Source of the DNA: Manis javanica
Lineage: Eukaryota; Chordata; Mammalia; Pholidota; Manidae
Direction: 5' to 3'
DNA length: 64,000 nt
Assembly: GCF_040802235.1 (NCBI RefSeq)
Contig: NC_133174.1
Coordinates: 137,879,213 to 137,943,212, forward strand
Shown here: positions 27,570 through 40,115 of the stretch, piece after piece
How positions within the stretch are numbered: position 1 is the stretch's first letter
How the letters are laid out: every line of letters begins with the position of its first letter
Notes under the pieces: generated by a model
The model's database searches: none
What the model was told of the DNA's origin: nothing
What the model saw: the letters and a program-made list of their open reading frames with translations, nothing else
Position numbers and translations under genes: made by a program

Positions 27570-30133
27570 TGTTAGCGTACACTGTTTAATGCAAACAGTT
27601 TACAGTTCACACTTAAATCACAAGCACAGAAAAAGGACAGCAGGTCTGAGATCCGACTCCCTTTCTTCCTCAGAGAACTGGTACTAACCCCCAACCCAAG
27701 CAGCCAAGGCAGCGGGTCCCACAGCACCGAGCCCCCCTGCCTGTGTGCGCACAGGCTGCTGGAGACCCTGCACCTCCCAACCCTGGTTAAACTGCCACAT
27801 TGGACATTCTCAGTTGCTCCGTCTAGTTCCCTCTCTTACCTCCCCAAACCGCTGACATGGACCAAAGCTGGCTGGTGCATCTCAGACACACTGTTACAAG
27901 GGACCCTAGGCCTCTGGGAGCATCAGCGTCCCTCCCCGCAGGACAAGCGCTCTGCCATGGGCACCTGGGGCACGTCCATCACCAGGAGCAGGGGCGGGGT
28001 GGGCAACAGGCTTGCTGCAGAAGGCACGAGACGACTGCGATGGGAGAAAAGGGGCTCCTCTTCACCAAGTCAGTGCTGCTGAGGAAGTGGAGCCGGGGTG
28101 CGGATGTTACCACGGCCGCAGGACGTCCGGGCCTTCACCATCAGGCGAGCCTCAGTGAGAAAGAAGCCAAGGTGGACAACCTCTGGCCTCCCAGCGAAGC
28201 CTGGTGACATTTCTAGTGCCAGCACCATGCCTGGCTGTGGCCAGGGACACACAGGCCACATTACTCATCCTGTGACTTTTCTGTAAGTGTCCCAACTTCC
28301 CGGGGGCAGGGAAAGAAGAGTTTTTATCACACGCAAGCCTTGCCTTGCTTTTCTTCCCTTAAAATGCCTTCGGAACCTCGGCGAGGAGCCAGTCTACGAC
28401 AAGGAGCTGCTGAACGCTGCCCTGCTCTCCCGCCCCATCTGCTGCTTAGGACACTGGCCCTCCTCAGGCTGTCACCGTAGCTAGGTGACAACAAGCTGTG
28501 GACACAATAATCCTCCGTAGCCACCTCCTGCCCATCACTGGCCAGGGGGTGGGGCCATCAGCCCTGGCCACCATTGGGAGGGACAAGACTGGTAAACCTG
28601 ATGGCAGGCCTGGGGCACAGGCCGCCACAGAGGTACCCCCTCAGTGCCCAGCAGTCCCGATCCTGGCCTGTTGGGTGATGCACCAAGCATGGGAGGGCCG
28701 TGGCAGGGTCCAGGGGCATGCACTGTGAGCTGGCCCAAAGGGCGACCTTGAGATGCACACTGATTACTGTCCCACGAGTGTATTTTTAGGACAACTGCTA
28801 AAACAAATGCGAGGTGTGCATTATATAACCTGCAGCCCTGTTCAGATTTCTGGTATTTCCTGAAGTTGGCTTTGCCTCATCCAAGCTCAGCGGGTGTGAA
28901 GGAGCAAATATCTGTCCTGTGGAGCATGCAGGGCTGCCTGCACTGCAAAGAGGCCCACGGAGCTGTGAAAATCAGACTGCCTTCCTGCTGACTTCTATGG
29001 CATTTCCAAAAGTACTTTTTGACACTGCAAACTGATTATCAGTAGATAGTGACTCCAGCTCAGCCCAACAAGAGAGTAGACAGGACCACACATGGGCCAA
29101 ACAGAACAACCTAGAAGCCAGTGCTGCTCCTACCCAGAGCAGCTCTGGGCCGGTGATCAACACAGTGTGTGCACCACCCCCCATGCTCTTCATCAGAACA
29201 GGACAGGCAGAGGAATGACCGAATTACCAAGTCAGGCATGTGTCACTGAACCAAGCAAACATCCCCTTCCCTCCCCACCCCCTCAAGTACATCTTAAAGG
29301 CCCCCCAAAGCATGCTTCTGGCTATGATGCTCATTCATGACACGTGCAGCTTTTGCTACCAAAATAAGCACACAGCCGGGATGCAGGGTGAGCATGTCCC
29401 CCGCCTAGTATAAAACGCATTTCCAACACAAGTGATTCTTAAAAACTAATCCTGTCACTCAGGAGATCACACCCAGCCTCCCCCCTTCCCCTACAGCATC
29501 AGGTGGGAATCAGGCCCGGGAGTCACAGCTTCCTACTTGTTCAGAAGATTCCTAAACTCTCAGGGCAGGACTATCAGGACATGCAGGTTTGCACTTAAAA
29601 CACATGGAAAGCCTCCCCTTGGACCAGATGTCTCAGAGCCAATAGTGTAGAAGCCAGAACTGGAAAGAGGAACCAAATAAAACGACCCCTGGGTGTTGTG
29701 TGGGGCATTACCTGCTGCTCACACTGGTTTGTTCCTCGCAGGGGCTCCAAGTGAAGTGGGTGCGAGCTGGCCAAACCCCGCTTCCCGCCGGCTCTGAGGA
29801 AGCCCAGTACAGAGAGGCAGTGCAGCAGGCGGGGGACCGCATGGCCCCGGGCCTGCCTTCCTGTCCCCTAAGCATCTTGGTCTCCCCTGCCCAGCTCGTG
29901 CAGGCGGGAAGGCAGGCTGCCTCTGGGGAGCCTGTCCCAGTCTCTTCAGAGCACCTGTGGCAGGGCAGGCACTGAAACTAAACTCACAAACACCCAGAGC
30001 TCCTCCAGAAGACTCAGAACCACAAGAAAGCAATGACATCGAAAAGGTGTGGAGCTGCTGCAGGGCCAAATGAAATCGGGAGCTGGGTCCCAAGCGGTGG
30101 CGCCACTGCATGGGCCTGCTGCTGAGCGGGCCT
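27570..30133 (-). other. CD99L2: CD99L2 3'UTR
   Basis: Sequence downstream of the CD99L2 stop codon, free of recognisable recent repeats, which fits a retained long 3'UTR. The far end is inferred only from the ATTAAA signal. Confidence 0.55.
27585..27590 (-). promoter_or_regulatory. CD99L2: Putative CD99L2 poly(A) signal (ATTAAA on -)
   Basis: The + strand reads TTTAAT. The position gives CD99L2 a 3'UTR of about 2.56 kb. No transcript evidence is available here. Confidence 0.4.
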
Positions 30134-30198
30134 TCAGATCCGGGGCGGCTTGGACGGCGGCGGCTCCGCAGACTGCGTTTCCAGCACTAAATATTTCA
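30134..30198 (-). CDS. CD99L2: CD99L2 terminal coding exon
   Basis: Encodes the end of the cytoplasmic tail, VKYLVLETQSAEPPPSKPPRI, then TGA (TCA at 30134–30136 on +). The Val codon is shared with the preceding exon. The minus-strand acceptor 'ctccctag' ends at 30199. CD99L2 is a single-pass glycoprotein related to CD99 and takes part in leukocyte passage through endothelium. The proline-rich end SAEPPP is characteristic. The open frame continues right of the acceptor but that part is intron. Confidence 0.93.
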
Positions 30199-30404
30199 CT
30201 AGGGAGAGAAGCAGCCTGTAAGAAGGGACCCCTTTCCACCCTGCACAGAAGTGCAAACATACAGTGAGGCCCCTGCTGGGAACAGAAAGCTGCTTGTCTG
30301 TCTGTCCTGGGCTGGGGAGGATCAGCTCACCCTGGCCAACCTCCCCTCTGATGCCCACTCTGTCCCCCATCAGGGCAGCCCTGGGCCCTGGAGAGGAGGA
30401 GGAG

Positions 30405-30540
30405 GATGCTGGGCAGACCCTGCAGCACAGCCTCCATTTCCTCATCTGTAAAATGGGGAGGCTTCCTGGAAGGAGTCTTTTAAACGAAGCACTCAACACA
30501 GTCCCTGCTTATAGTAGATGCTCACACAATGATGGCTAAG
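30405..30540 (-). repeat. MIR SINE fragment, antisense
   Basis: Contains 'catttcctcatctgtaaaat' plus GGGG, then 'cacagtccctgcttatagta' and 'gatgctcacacaatgatgg', the reversed MIR order. Confidence 0.7.
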
Positions 30541-31271
30541 CGTCTTAAAATTATTATAGTGAATGCCACTGTATAGTCAGTTTTCCAACGTTTGAATCCA
30601 GGCTATTCAATCCCCCTCTGGCCCAGCCTGGAGCACCTTGCCCCTCTCAGCAGGGGGCCCCGGCCCACCACCCCCTTTAGCTCCTGTCTCCCTGCCTGCA
30701 TCCCCCTCGCCTGCTCCTCTTCATGACCATCAGTGTTCTGGGCCACAGGCTGTACCTGCCTTGACCTTGTGCAGCCTCCCATCACCCACAGCTCCCCCAA
30801 CCCAGGAAGCACTTGATGACCACAGAGGGCAAAGGCAGGGGTACGTGGCTGGTAACAGGGTCCACTCTGCCCCCAAACAGGGTCTGTTCTAACCAATTCC
30901 CTCTTGCCTTTGGCCCTTTTCCAGTTGAAAGGTTAAGGGTGTGCCAAGCCCCCCTACAGCCCCAGCAGGGTTGGCCGGCAGCATCTCTGTGGTGGTGGCA
31001 GGTGGCAGAGGGGCCCTGGCCTGTGCGCCCTGAGAGCAGAGGCCGAGCCCCAGGAGGGCCCAGAAGCCCCCGACACAGCAGCGGATGGCCCTGGCTGTAG
31101 CTCCAGCGGCTGGGGTGTCATGAAGCTGGGGTCTGGCTGACCAAGGCACCGTGCGGGCCCCTTAGAGCCTGGGAATTCTAGAAACAGACACGTCTGTGCT
31201 TCCTGCTTCCCACTCAGTGCAGCCTGCTGACTAGAGGCCTCCCATATGGGACAGCGAGCAGTCGGTCTCAC
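30541..31271. other. CD99L2 intron, GC-rich, no confident feature
   Basis: GC-rich, with no recognised repeat or exon. Confidence 0.4.
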
Positions 31272-31337
31272 CTTGGGGCTCCTCACACACAACAGCTTCC
31301 AGGTTCTCCCCTTTCACGTAGTCTGCGCTGAGACCCT
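31272..31337 (-). CDS. CD99L2: CD99L2 exon, juxtamembrane cytoplasmic segment
   Basis: Encodes QGLSADYVKGENLEAVVCEE plus PQ. It starts with two bases completing the Gln codon begun in the transmembrane exon and ends one base into the next Val codon. The acceptor on minus is 'ctctgcag' and the donor 'gtgagacc'. The NLEAVVCEEPQ block is a hallmark of CD99L2. Confidence 0.94.
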
Positions 31338-34149
31338 CTGCAGAGGGCAAAGGGCAGGGTTAGTGACTGACAGAGCCAAAAGGTCTTGACTGCGATGGGG
31401 AGCCCCTGGGTGAGCCTCTTCATAATGAGAAAGGCACACCTCTGCCATCGGACTCAGCCGCTGGCACCGGGCCCCTGAGCGTCCTTATCGGGGTGAAGAC
31501 TGGCTGGCTGGGAACATGCTGCTCTGCCCAGGAGCTCTCATCATCATCCCCAACACCCCATCCCCACAGGGTAGATGCCACCACATGACAGACTGTAGGC
31601 CAGAGGTGCCCAGCAGAGGGGGTACCTGATGGATGGCAGGGCTCAGCGCCACCCATGGGTCCACATACTGGGTCAGGCAGGGAGCCAAGCACCACGTGTG
31701 ACTGATGGGTGCAGTGCAGGGGAGGGTATGTGGCTGAGTGGGACTCTGCTGTGGAGATGCCAGCATAGCCTCGTGCCAGTGCACAACCTTCCCAGCAGCA
31801 CTTGCGTGGAGAGGCCAGTGGCCCCCCCACAGGCAGCAGGCGCAGGTGCAGAGCTCAGGGTCGACTGAGAGCAGCTCTGCTATAGCTGTCACCTGGGTTT
31901 CCTCACTACCATCAGGAGGGGCCTGGGGCCTCTTTGTAGCCTCTGCTGTGCGCCGGCACTCAGGCACTGAGGGGCACCATGCTGCCGAGGGGAGAGCCGG
32001 GGTCTCAGCCCTGGAGAAGCTGAGGGCAGGCTAACTCATGAGAGCCTTGCGGAAAAGCGGGCCATGGCAACCAGCCGCTTGACCCCAGGCTGCCTCCAGG
32101 ATCCCGGTGCTGGACGAGTACACCCGCGCATGTGCCCCGTGCCTGCTGTGCTTAAGGCGGCCACCAGGTGGGCCCAGGGAAAATTCAGGTGCTGCTCACT
32201 GGCGGGCATGCCTGGCCCACAGGCAGGGTGGGCGATGCAGCCGGCAGAAGCTGTCCCCAGCTGATGGACAGAGGCTGGTGGGGGTGCCCTGAACACTCCA
32301 TCACTGGCCGGGGGGGGGATGATGGCCGTTGGGTCCCAGACAAGACCCTCACCCCCACCCCATACATCCAGGAACCCAGCCGCCTGGGCCCAGGGGCAGA
32401 GGGCATGGCCGGCAGCATCCTCCCATGTGTCAGGGAAAGCTAGAGATGGTCGTGGTGGCCACCAAGCTGGTGGGAGCCAGGCAAGGGGGTGGGCGAGGCA
32501 CAGAGCAATGAGGAGCACAAGTGCAGCAGGGGGAGGCGGGCAGCTGGGGAGGAAACCAAGGCAAAGCACATCGTTACCTTGACCTTCCGCTGCATCTGAA
32601 GGCAAGACACAAAGCTTAGGACCCTGGAGCAAGAACTCAGCCCCCAACAACAAACCACACAAGCTCTCCGCGAAACACGCTGACCTTTAGTCCTGAGAGC
32701 AGAGACGGGGGAAGCAGAAGGGCCCCCAAACCCAGGCCCCTTGGCAGTAGCAGAGGCCAGAGCCCCTGAGGGCCATGGTGGGGACGGGCCCTCCCAGGAG
32801 CCACCTGCCGTCCCCCTGGGACCTCCCGGTGCCTGGGTACAGAAAGTTTTTCTGCTCTGCCTTCCCTGGCCTCCGTGTGCTGGCAGTTGAGGCTGCTCAG
32901 GGAAAGAGGCTCTGCAGAAAGGGTAGGATGGGAGGTCCCGAGCCCCAGCTTCTCAGGGGGCGTAGCCACCCCACAAACGCCCATGGAGCTCCTTGATTCC
33001 GGCCTAGCACTGGCACCAGACACACATCAGTGGCTGAAGCCCACAGTCCAGAAGGGGGCTGGGTGGCCAGGAGGGTGGGACAGAATCCAAGGCCCATGGG
33101 CCCTGAGAGTGCCCTTCCAGGTGGGCAGGGGGCGCTGTGGCAGCACGCGAGAGAGGCGGTCAATGGGGCCCTGGGCTGGGAAGGCCCGAGGATAGGAGCA
33201 GCTGAGTGAGGAGGGGGGCCCATGGGCCGGACGCTGGGGAGAGCAGGGAGGCCGGAGGCTGAGGAGCCATCGACATGGAGAACAAGGGGACCGGGCCCTG
33301 GACAGGCAGGGGCCACGGTGATGCTCGAGAGGCAGCCCCAGAGCAGACCCACGTAGGGGGCATGAGTGCCAGGAATGGGGACCCCTCTGAGGCTGGTGAG
33401 GGCCCTGAGCATCCGGGGACCAGGTGACATTTGGGAGGGGAGGCCGAGCGCCTGGAACAGGGAGAACCTTGGTAGCACCGGGGACAGATGCAGAGGCAAA
33501 GGAGGGCTTCTTTCAAGTTTTGGGGGCACTCCGCCCTTGGCTCCCTCCTCGGGACAGTGGGTTTAGCGATGGTAATGGCCGCACCCCCAGGCTGCCCCCC
33601 ACGCCATGACCCCACCGTTGCTGCCACATAGCTTTCAGCTGCCATCAGCGCCCTCTTTCTGGTTCTCTCCCGAATATGACTCGGTGTTGCCTGCGAATCC
33701 TGTCTGTAAAACCTCACACCTATTTTAGGAAACAGGTGTGAAAATAACATCTTTTCACCTCACCTCACTGCTCCCAAGACAGACACAATCCAGACAGCAA
33801 TGTAAACGCTTTCTCCTCCCCATCCCTACCTACCAGCCCCCCTTCCGATCCTTGGCTTCTATCTGGAGTGAGTTCCTCCAGCGACAATCTGAGCCCCCAT
33901 TTGCTCATTTATAAAAGGAGAGTGTGGTCAGGCGCACCACGCCAGGGCGCCCTCAGGGCGGAAGCCACATTAAACACTTGGCACGTCAGGCAGGCAGCAC
34001 GAAGCCGTTCTCACTATAACTATGGACCCAGCTTTTACAGTTTTTCTGTACATAACATGCTTTTTAAAGTCTCAAAGCCATCCCCTGGCATATGAGCCAT
34101 CGTGCCCAGCTTTGCAGCAGGCATGTGTTTGATAACCATGGATTGTACG
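31338..34149. other. CD99L2 intron, GC-rich, no confident feature
   Basis: GC-rich sequence with many overlapping open frames on both strands. None shows splice context or family resemblance. Confidence 0.45.
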
Positions 34150-34575
34150 TGGACCTGTTGGAGCCATGACACTGTACCAGGAGGAACTGTGGCCCCAGAG
34201 CTGTGTCCATGCCCTCATCCCTGGAACCTGTTTGTGGGAGCTGTACGGGATAAAGTAAAGGAGCTCAGGATGAGATCATGGGTGGGGGCCCTAAATCCAA
34301 TTACAAGTGTCCTTACAGACAGGAGAGGACACAGAGGGCAAGGCCGTGTGGCAACAGAGGCAGAGATTGCAGTGACGCAGCCACAAGCCAAGGGACGCCT
34401 GGAGCCACCAGAAGCTGGACAAGACAGGAAAGATCCTCGTCTAGAACCCGCAGAAGGAGCCAACCTGCTCACACCTTGACCTTGGACTTCTGGCCTCCGG
34501 AACTGGTAGACAATGCATTTCTGTTTTTTAAAGCCCGTCAGTTTCTTTGTTGTTGAGCTGGGACTTTTGTTGTTG
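34150..34575 (+). repeat. MaLR (MLT1-type) LTR, sense
   Basis: Contains 'gggggccctaaatccaatta', 'caagtgtccttacagacag', 'acaccttgaccttggacttc' and 'tggcctccggaactggtag', the MaLR LTR order. Confidence 0.6.
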
Positions 34576-35579
34576 TTCTAAGGACAAGCTGGCTGCCAGT
34601 TCTAACTCCACCCTGCTCACGCCACCTGCGGCCAGGCTTTGGGACCATGGGGTCGAGACGTGGACGGTGCCCCTGAAGTACTGCCATGCGCAGCCTGTGT
34701 CACTCTATGCGGTGGCCCTGGTTGAGAGTATTGACATGGCCAGGTGGAAAATAGTTGGAGACTTAAACAATTCCCACATGCCAAGCCTGCTGGGCCCCAG
34801 GCTAGTTCACAGAGAAGCTCCACTCCAGGCTGGAGTTATGGGCAGGGGATGCGGCTAAACTTCACGAAGAGGGGACCACTGTCTGTCAGGCTGTGGCACG
34901 GGAGCTGACACTCATCGCCCCCCAGCAAACAGCGACATATGGACGCTGTACTTATATAATCAAGCGTGGTCTTGTGGTTCAGCCCCAAGAGTACCCCCAC
35001 GGGGCTCCCTGACATGGGACACGAGCAGCCTCGGAGGGCAGGGTGCCGTAACTCCTCGACATGCCCACAACGGACACGCACGGCGACAGCGTGACACGGC
35101 AGCAGCCTCCCTCGTGCACTCTGGCATCAAAGGGGCAGGGTACAAACCACACTCTATTCTTCCTCTTGCATTCCTGCTCCTATAAAACAATTCCTGGTTC
35201 CACGTATCTGAAGGCTTTCTGGCTGTGACAGGGTGAAGGCTAGCCCAGCAGTACTGGTCCTCGGCGAGATTTGAGCTCAGACACCCCAGGGGCCCCCCTG
35301 TTGTTCAAAGACAAGCCCCAGAGGCCCTGGAGCCCTGCCCCCTCCTCTGTGCTGCCCTCCTCTCCAGTGCGGCCCAGATCCAGTCCCCAGGATTTCCCCA
35401 AGCACAACTCCACCGCCACCTCAGCCCAGGAGGCCTACTTGGAGCAGTCTTGGCTGGCTGCCCATGGACCCAATCTCAACATGCTCACGCCCACGCCTCC
35501 TTCCCTCAAGAGACCTGGCCGGGGGCAGCGGACGAAAGCGTGTGGGCATGGTCATAGTGGCCACAGTGGGTGCACTTAC
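34576..35579. other. CD99L2 intron, no confident feature
   Basis: No recognised repeat. The sequence leads to the donor of the transmembrane exon ('gtaagtgc' on minus). Confidence 0.4.
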
Positions 35580-35699
35580 GCTGAATGCTGAAGCAGAACT
35601 TCTTCTGCTGGTAGGAGATGTAGCTGGAGACAGCGCCAATCAGGGCCATGGCCAGGGCACTGGCCACACCAGCGATGGTACCAGTCTCGGCCGACATTC
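35580..35699 (-). CDS. CD99L2: CD99L2 transmembrane exon
   Basis: Encodes 40 residues: GMSAETGTIAGVASALAMAL then IGAVSSYISYQQKKFCFSIQ. A roughly 20-residue hydrophobic helix with small-residue GxxxA/G-type spacing is followed by the positively charged QQKK stop-transfer sequence, so the protein is type I with a cytoplasmic C-terminus. The acceptor on minus is 'tttgcccag' and the donor 'gtaagtgc'. Phases are 1 at both ends, as in neighbouring exons. This exon identifies the gene most clearly. Confidence 0.96.
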
Positions 35700-36079
35700 C
35701 TGGGCAAAGGAGAGAGACGCCTGGCTCCCCTCTAGCCTCTGGCCCCCAAGTCAGTGTAAGAGGGCCAGGCCACTACACAGAGGGCACTAGAATGATGCTG
35801 TAGCCCCCGGGATTGGCTGGTGCTTCTCATTTTCTGTAAGGACTTCTACTTTAAGTAGCTAGGAAGGTGGGCATGGAAGAGGCAGTCTCTCTCTTTAACT
35901 GGGGCCACCTGCCCAGGGACCCAGATTTTCAGGCTTAACTCTTCCTCCCTTGTCCTTGGCCTCCTGGTTTTCCACCGGAAACATTCGGGGGACAGTCGGG
36001 GAGGCCCACTCTGAGATGACAGCAGGCTGGCACTCTGTTCCCTGCTGCTTCCAACAGAAACCTTGGGACCCAGACTTAC
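35700..36079. other. CD99L2 short intron
   Basis: A 380-bp intron between the transmembrane exon and the small acidic exon. Nothing else is seen in it. Confidence 0.5.
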
Positions 36080-36118
36080 CAGATTCAGAGTCGTCGCCGC
36101 CACCATATGGGCCATGAC
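36080..36118 (-). CDS. CD99L2: CD99L2 small Gly/Asp-rich exon
   Basis: A 39-bp exon encoding GHGPYGGGDDSES plus the first base of the next Gly codon. It is the membrane-proximal end of the acidic ectodomain. It is bounded on minus by 'ctgtcaacag' and 'gtaagtct' and keeps frame on both sides. Its length is a multiple of three, so it could be skipped without a frameshift. Confidence 0.88.
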
Positions 36119-36304
36119 CTGTTGACAGGACAAAAGCACTTAGTGTCTATATGACCTTGTAGCCACCCAGCTTGGGGTCAGGAGGGACAGCCCCTTCCCA
36201 ACTTGCCGGCCCTTCTGAGCCCACCTCTGCCACAGACCCCACCCATGTGACCTATGCCCTCTGATACACTACAGGACTAGGAGGTAATCAATTTTAAGAC
36301 CTTC

Positions 36305-37672
36305 CATTTTTTAAAGGTATCATTGATATACAATCGCATGAAGGTTTCACATGAGCAACATTGTGGTTTCAACATTCATCCATATTATCAAGTCCCCCCT
36401 AACACCCCATTGCACTCACTGTCCATCAGCGTAGTTAAGATGCTATAGAGTCAGTACTTGTCTTCTCTGTGCTGTACTGCCTTCCCTGTGTCCCCTCCCC
36501 TACATTATGTGCGAACCGTAATACCCCTTTTCCCCCCTTATCCCTCCTTCCCACCCACCGTCCCCAGTCCCTTTCCCTTTGGTAACTATTAGTCCATTTT
36601 TGGGTTCTGTGATTCTGCTGCTGTTTTGTTCCTTCAGTTTTTGCTTTGTTTTTACACTCCAAATATGAGTGAAGTCATTTGGTACTTGTCTTTCTCCACC
36701 TGGCTTATTTCACTGAGCATAATACCCTCTAGCTCCATCCATGTTGTTGCAAATGGTAGGATTTGTTTTCTTCTTATGGCTGAATAGTATTCCATTGTGT
36801 ATATGGACCACCTCTTCTTTATCCATTCATCTACTGATGGACACTTAGGTTGCTTCCACTTCTTGGCTACTGTAAATAGTGCTGCAATAAACATAGAGGG
36901 GCATGTGTCTTTTTTAATTTGAGAACTTTTCTTTGGGTAAATTCCTAGGAGAATTTCCAGGTCAAATAGTATTTCTATTTTTAGTTTTTTGAGGAACCTC
37001 CACCATTGCTTTCCATAATGGTTGAACTAATCTACATTCCCACCAGCAGTGTGGGAGGGTTCCCCTTTCTCTGCATCCTTGCCAGCATTTGTTGTTCCTA
37101 GTCTTTTCTATGTTGGCCATCCTAACTGGTGTGAGGTGATATCTCATTGTGGTTTTTATTTGCATTTCCCTGATAATTAGTGATGTGGAGCATCTTTTCA
37201 TGTGCCTGTTGGCCACGTCAATTTCTTCTTTGGAGAACTGTCTGTTAATATCCTCCACCCATTTTTTAATCAGGTTATTTGCTTTTTGAGTGTTGACATG
37301 TGTGAGTTCTTTATATATTGTGGATGTTAACCCCTTGTCAGATAAGTCGTTTATGAACATAGTCTCCCATACTGTAGGATGCCTTTCATTCTCCTGATGG
37401 TGTCCTTTTCTGTACAGAAGCCTTTTAGTTTGATGTAGTCCCATTTGTTCATTTTTTAAATTTTGTTTCCCTTGCCCATGTCCAGAAAAAATTGCTGATG
37501 CTTATGTTCAAGAGATTTTTGCCCAAGTTTTCTTCTAAGAATTCTATGGTTTTGTGTTCCATTTAGGTCTTTAATCCATTTCAAGTTTACTTTTGTGCAC
37601 AGACAGTAATCCAGTTCCATTCTCTTACACGTGGCTGCCCCGTTTTGTAAGGTCCTCCACTTCTACTTTGGC
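36305..37672 (-). mobile_element. 5'-truncated L1, antisense
   Basis: Minus-strand ORF2 C-terminus and 3'UTR of the same L1 group as the copy at 44386, with ORF2 blocks [19 protein letters not shown] and [15 protein letters not shown]. Several frame breaks. The 3' A-rich end is at the left (36305–36315) and the 5' truncation near 37672. Confidence 0.88.
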
Positions 37673-37739
37673 AGGTAGTTTAAGTTATTCTCAGAACATA
37701 GACAATTGCAGGTTAATGCTCCCTTATCCAGTACTTTGA

Positions 37740-38290
37740 AATCAAAAGGTTCTGGAGGATCAAAGAGATGGAGAAGACAGTAGTGGCTGACAGGGATTAA
37801 AGAGGGCGGAGAGGGAGGGAGCTGGCTGTGGTTGCACCAGGTAACAGATCTGTACTTTCCCTTGACTGTGGCGGTGGTCTCACAGACCTATGCATGTGAA
37901 CATGGGGAATTTCACCGAAGGTGCACACTCGCCCACCCAGACCAGTGGTTCCCCAGTGAGCAACAGGCACCTCTGCAGGACACTGAGCAGCCTTGAGCGC
38001 TCTCCTCCTCAGCCCTCTTCTCAGGGCATAACACTAATGGAGGGTTCTCAGGGGAAGCCGCCCTGGGATGTCAGGGGCAATGAATTCTGGTGTTCCTTTC
38101 ACCAAAAAGTCTGGGGGAGTGCAGGTTCTTGGACTGTGACAGATGTCCCCGCTCTGGTGGGGAAGCTGGCCAAGGGGGTGGCTGTGGGTATCTGGGGGCA
38201 GGGGAATAGCAACTCGCTATACATTCTGAATTTTGCTGTGAACCTAAAACTGCTCTAAAAAGTAAAGTTATTTTTTGAAACATCCTGGGG
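37740..38290 (+). repeat. Old L1 3' end, sense
   Basis: 'ctgtggcggtggtctcacag', 'cctatgcatgtgaacat' and the terminal 'ctaaaactgctctaaaaagt' with AAAGTTATTTTTT look like an L1M 3'UTR and end. Internal parts are unclear. Confidence 0.45.
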
Positions 38291-38970
38291 GGAGAAAACG
38301 AGGTTTCTTATGTGTCCACCTGGGGCTGGGTCCCTGCATTAAATGTACTTGGTAAGATCCCCGATTGGGTATGAACAGCTATTTATAAAACAAGGAGCAC
38401 TAGCATTTTTGAAAAATCCCATCATTGCTGCTGGAGAAAGAATAGAAAGGAAGATGGAAGGCACTACATCAACAGCAAGGCCACGCATGAGGGCCTGGGG
38501 TCTGGCTGCTGGCCTAATAGTCCTTTCTGCTGTGAAGTTGGCTGTTGTCAAGGGTAGGGGCAAGCCCCTCACAGGTGTCCTCTGCTGATGTGTTCACATC
38601 ACTAGATTTCCAGACAGCTCTGAGCAGTTCAATCTCCTCTTCCACCTCAAGGTGGAATAAAGTGTCCTCAGCTCTCTCTTTATTAATACTTGGTCACGAG
38701 GATTCCCAGCAATTTGAACCTCACAATCTTATGACCACAGGCTATATGGGTGTTACAGGAAATGGAAACAGGGTAGCCTTTGCCAACTGTCCCTACGGGG
38801 GGCATATGGAGAGAAGGTCTGGAACCGCACCCCCTCTGCCCCAGGCTGTCAAAAAGACTCAAAAGCTCAGTACTTCCATTTCTAGGAATTCCTGACTATC
38901 TGACCGTCTGTGATTGTATGGAAGCATTATCCTAAGAAGATGATAAAAAAGTGTTCCTCTTCCCCACCCC
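38291..38970. other. CD99L2 intron, no confident feature
   Basis: No exon or clear repeat. The right end may already be a decayed L1M that becomes recognisable at 38975. Confidence 0.35.
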
Positions 38971-38974
38971 CTCC

Positions 38975-40115
38975 CCCCAAAAGGTGAACCCATCCTGTGA
39001 GTGATTCCTTGCCCATTCCTTGCTATGATTCAAAAAGGGTAAACACTGGGGAGGATGTGAAGAAAGTAGAGGCCTCCAACATGGCCAAGAGGAATATAAA
39101 ATGGTCTGGCTGCTGTGGAAAACACATTGGTGGTTCCTTACAAAGTTAAACACAGAGTTTTCACATGACCTAACAATTCCCCTTCTAGATATATACCCAG
39201 GAGAATTGAAAGCACTGAAAACATATGCGCACACAAAAGCCTGGTCACTAATTTCACTGAAACATTATTCATAATAGTCCCAAACAGAAACAACCCAGAA
39301 GGTCACCAACTGATGAACAGATAACTGTTTTTGGAGTATATGAAAAGGGCTTAATAATCCCTACTGTAAAAGGAGCCTTTACGAATCAATAAGATACAGA
39401 CCCCAAGAGATAAATGGGCAAAGGGTGTGAATAGGCAATTAACACCATCTACTAGGAGTTGTCTAATAGGAGATGAAAAGCGTTTCCCGCTGTTGGAGCC
39501 ATAAGCCATGCAAATTCAAACAGGATAGCATTTTGCACTGATCAAATCTGCCAAGATTACAAAACTAGACAGTGGAGGTGAGCTTTTGAGCAAACAGGCT
39601 CCAGACACTCCCCAGAGGTGGACGTGGAGGCTCGTTTACCCTTCACAGAGTGCCATCTGGTGGTACCCTTGAGGAACTGCATCTTTAAAGATTCACACCT
39701 CCTGTGACACAGCAACTCAACAGCTAGAACCTACTGGACAACTAAGGTTTTGTATATTTGGCCATGAGGATATTGAGCACAGCACAGCACAGAGCAGTAA
39801 AAAATGAGGAAAAATCTCCCTGTACAGCAGCAAGCACTGGCTAAATACATCAGGGTACAGTATAATGTTATACAGGTGGCAACATGATAATATCTTAGAG
39901 TACTCTTAGTAACAGAGTATTAATTCAGGGTGCTACTGAAAAAAATAGTTTTAAAATGGTAGCATGATCCCATTTTTATAAAAAACCCAAATACTTATAC
40001 ACAGAAAAAGTACTGCAAGCATATACCCCAGTATTACTGTGATTCTTCCTAGATGGTGAAATAAAAAATGTATTTTTCATATAATTTTTAAAGAGTTTGA
40101 AATATACAAGCCCAA
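38975..40115 (+). repeat. Old L1 (L1M) fragments, sense
   Basis: Two pieces. 38975–39345 has 'gggaggatgtgaagaaagta', 'acaattccccttctagatat' and 'acccaggagaattgaaagc'. 39380–40115 has 'atgggcaaagggtgtgaata' and 'tgatcccatttttataaaaa'. Both are ORF2-end/3'UTR sequence of old L1s. Confidence 0.6.

Noticed and set aside
30199-30499. Extension of the CD99L2 terminal exon to the right
   Set aside because: The frame stays open but a clear acceptor lies at 30199–30200 on minus, and the family tail begins with VKY at that point. The rest is intron with a MIR.
31338-34149. Dense open frames in GC-rich CD99L2 intron as possible genes
   Set aside because: Several frames overlap on both strands with Pro/Gly/Arg/Ala-rich low-complexity translations, typical of GC-rich noncoding DNA.
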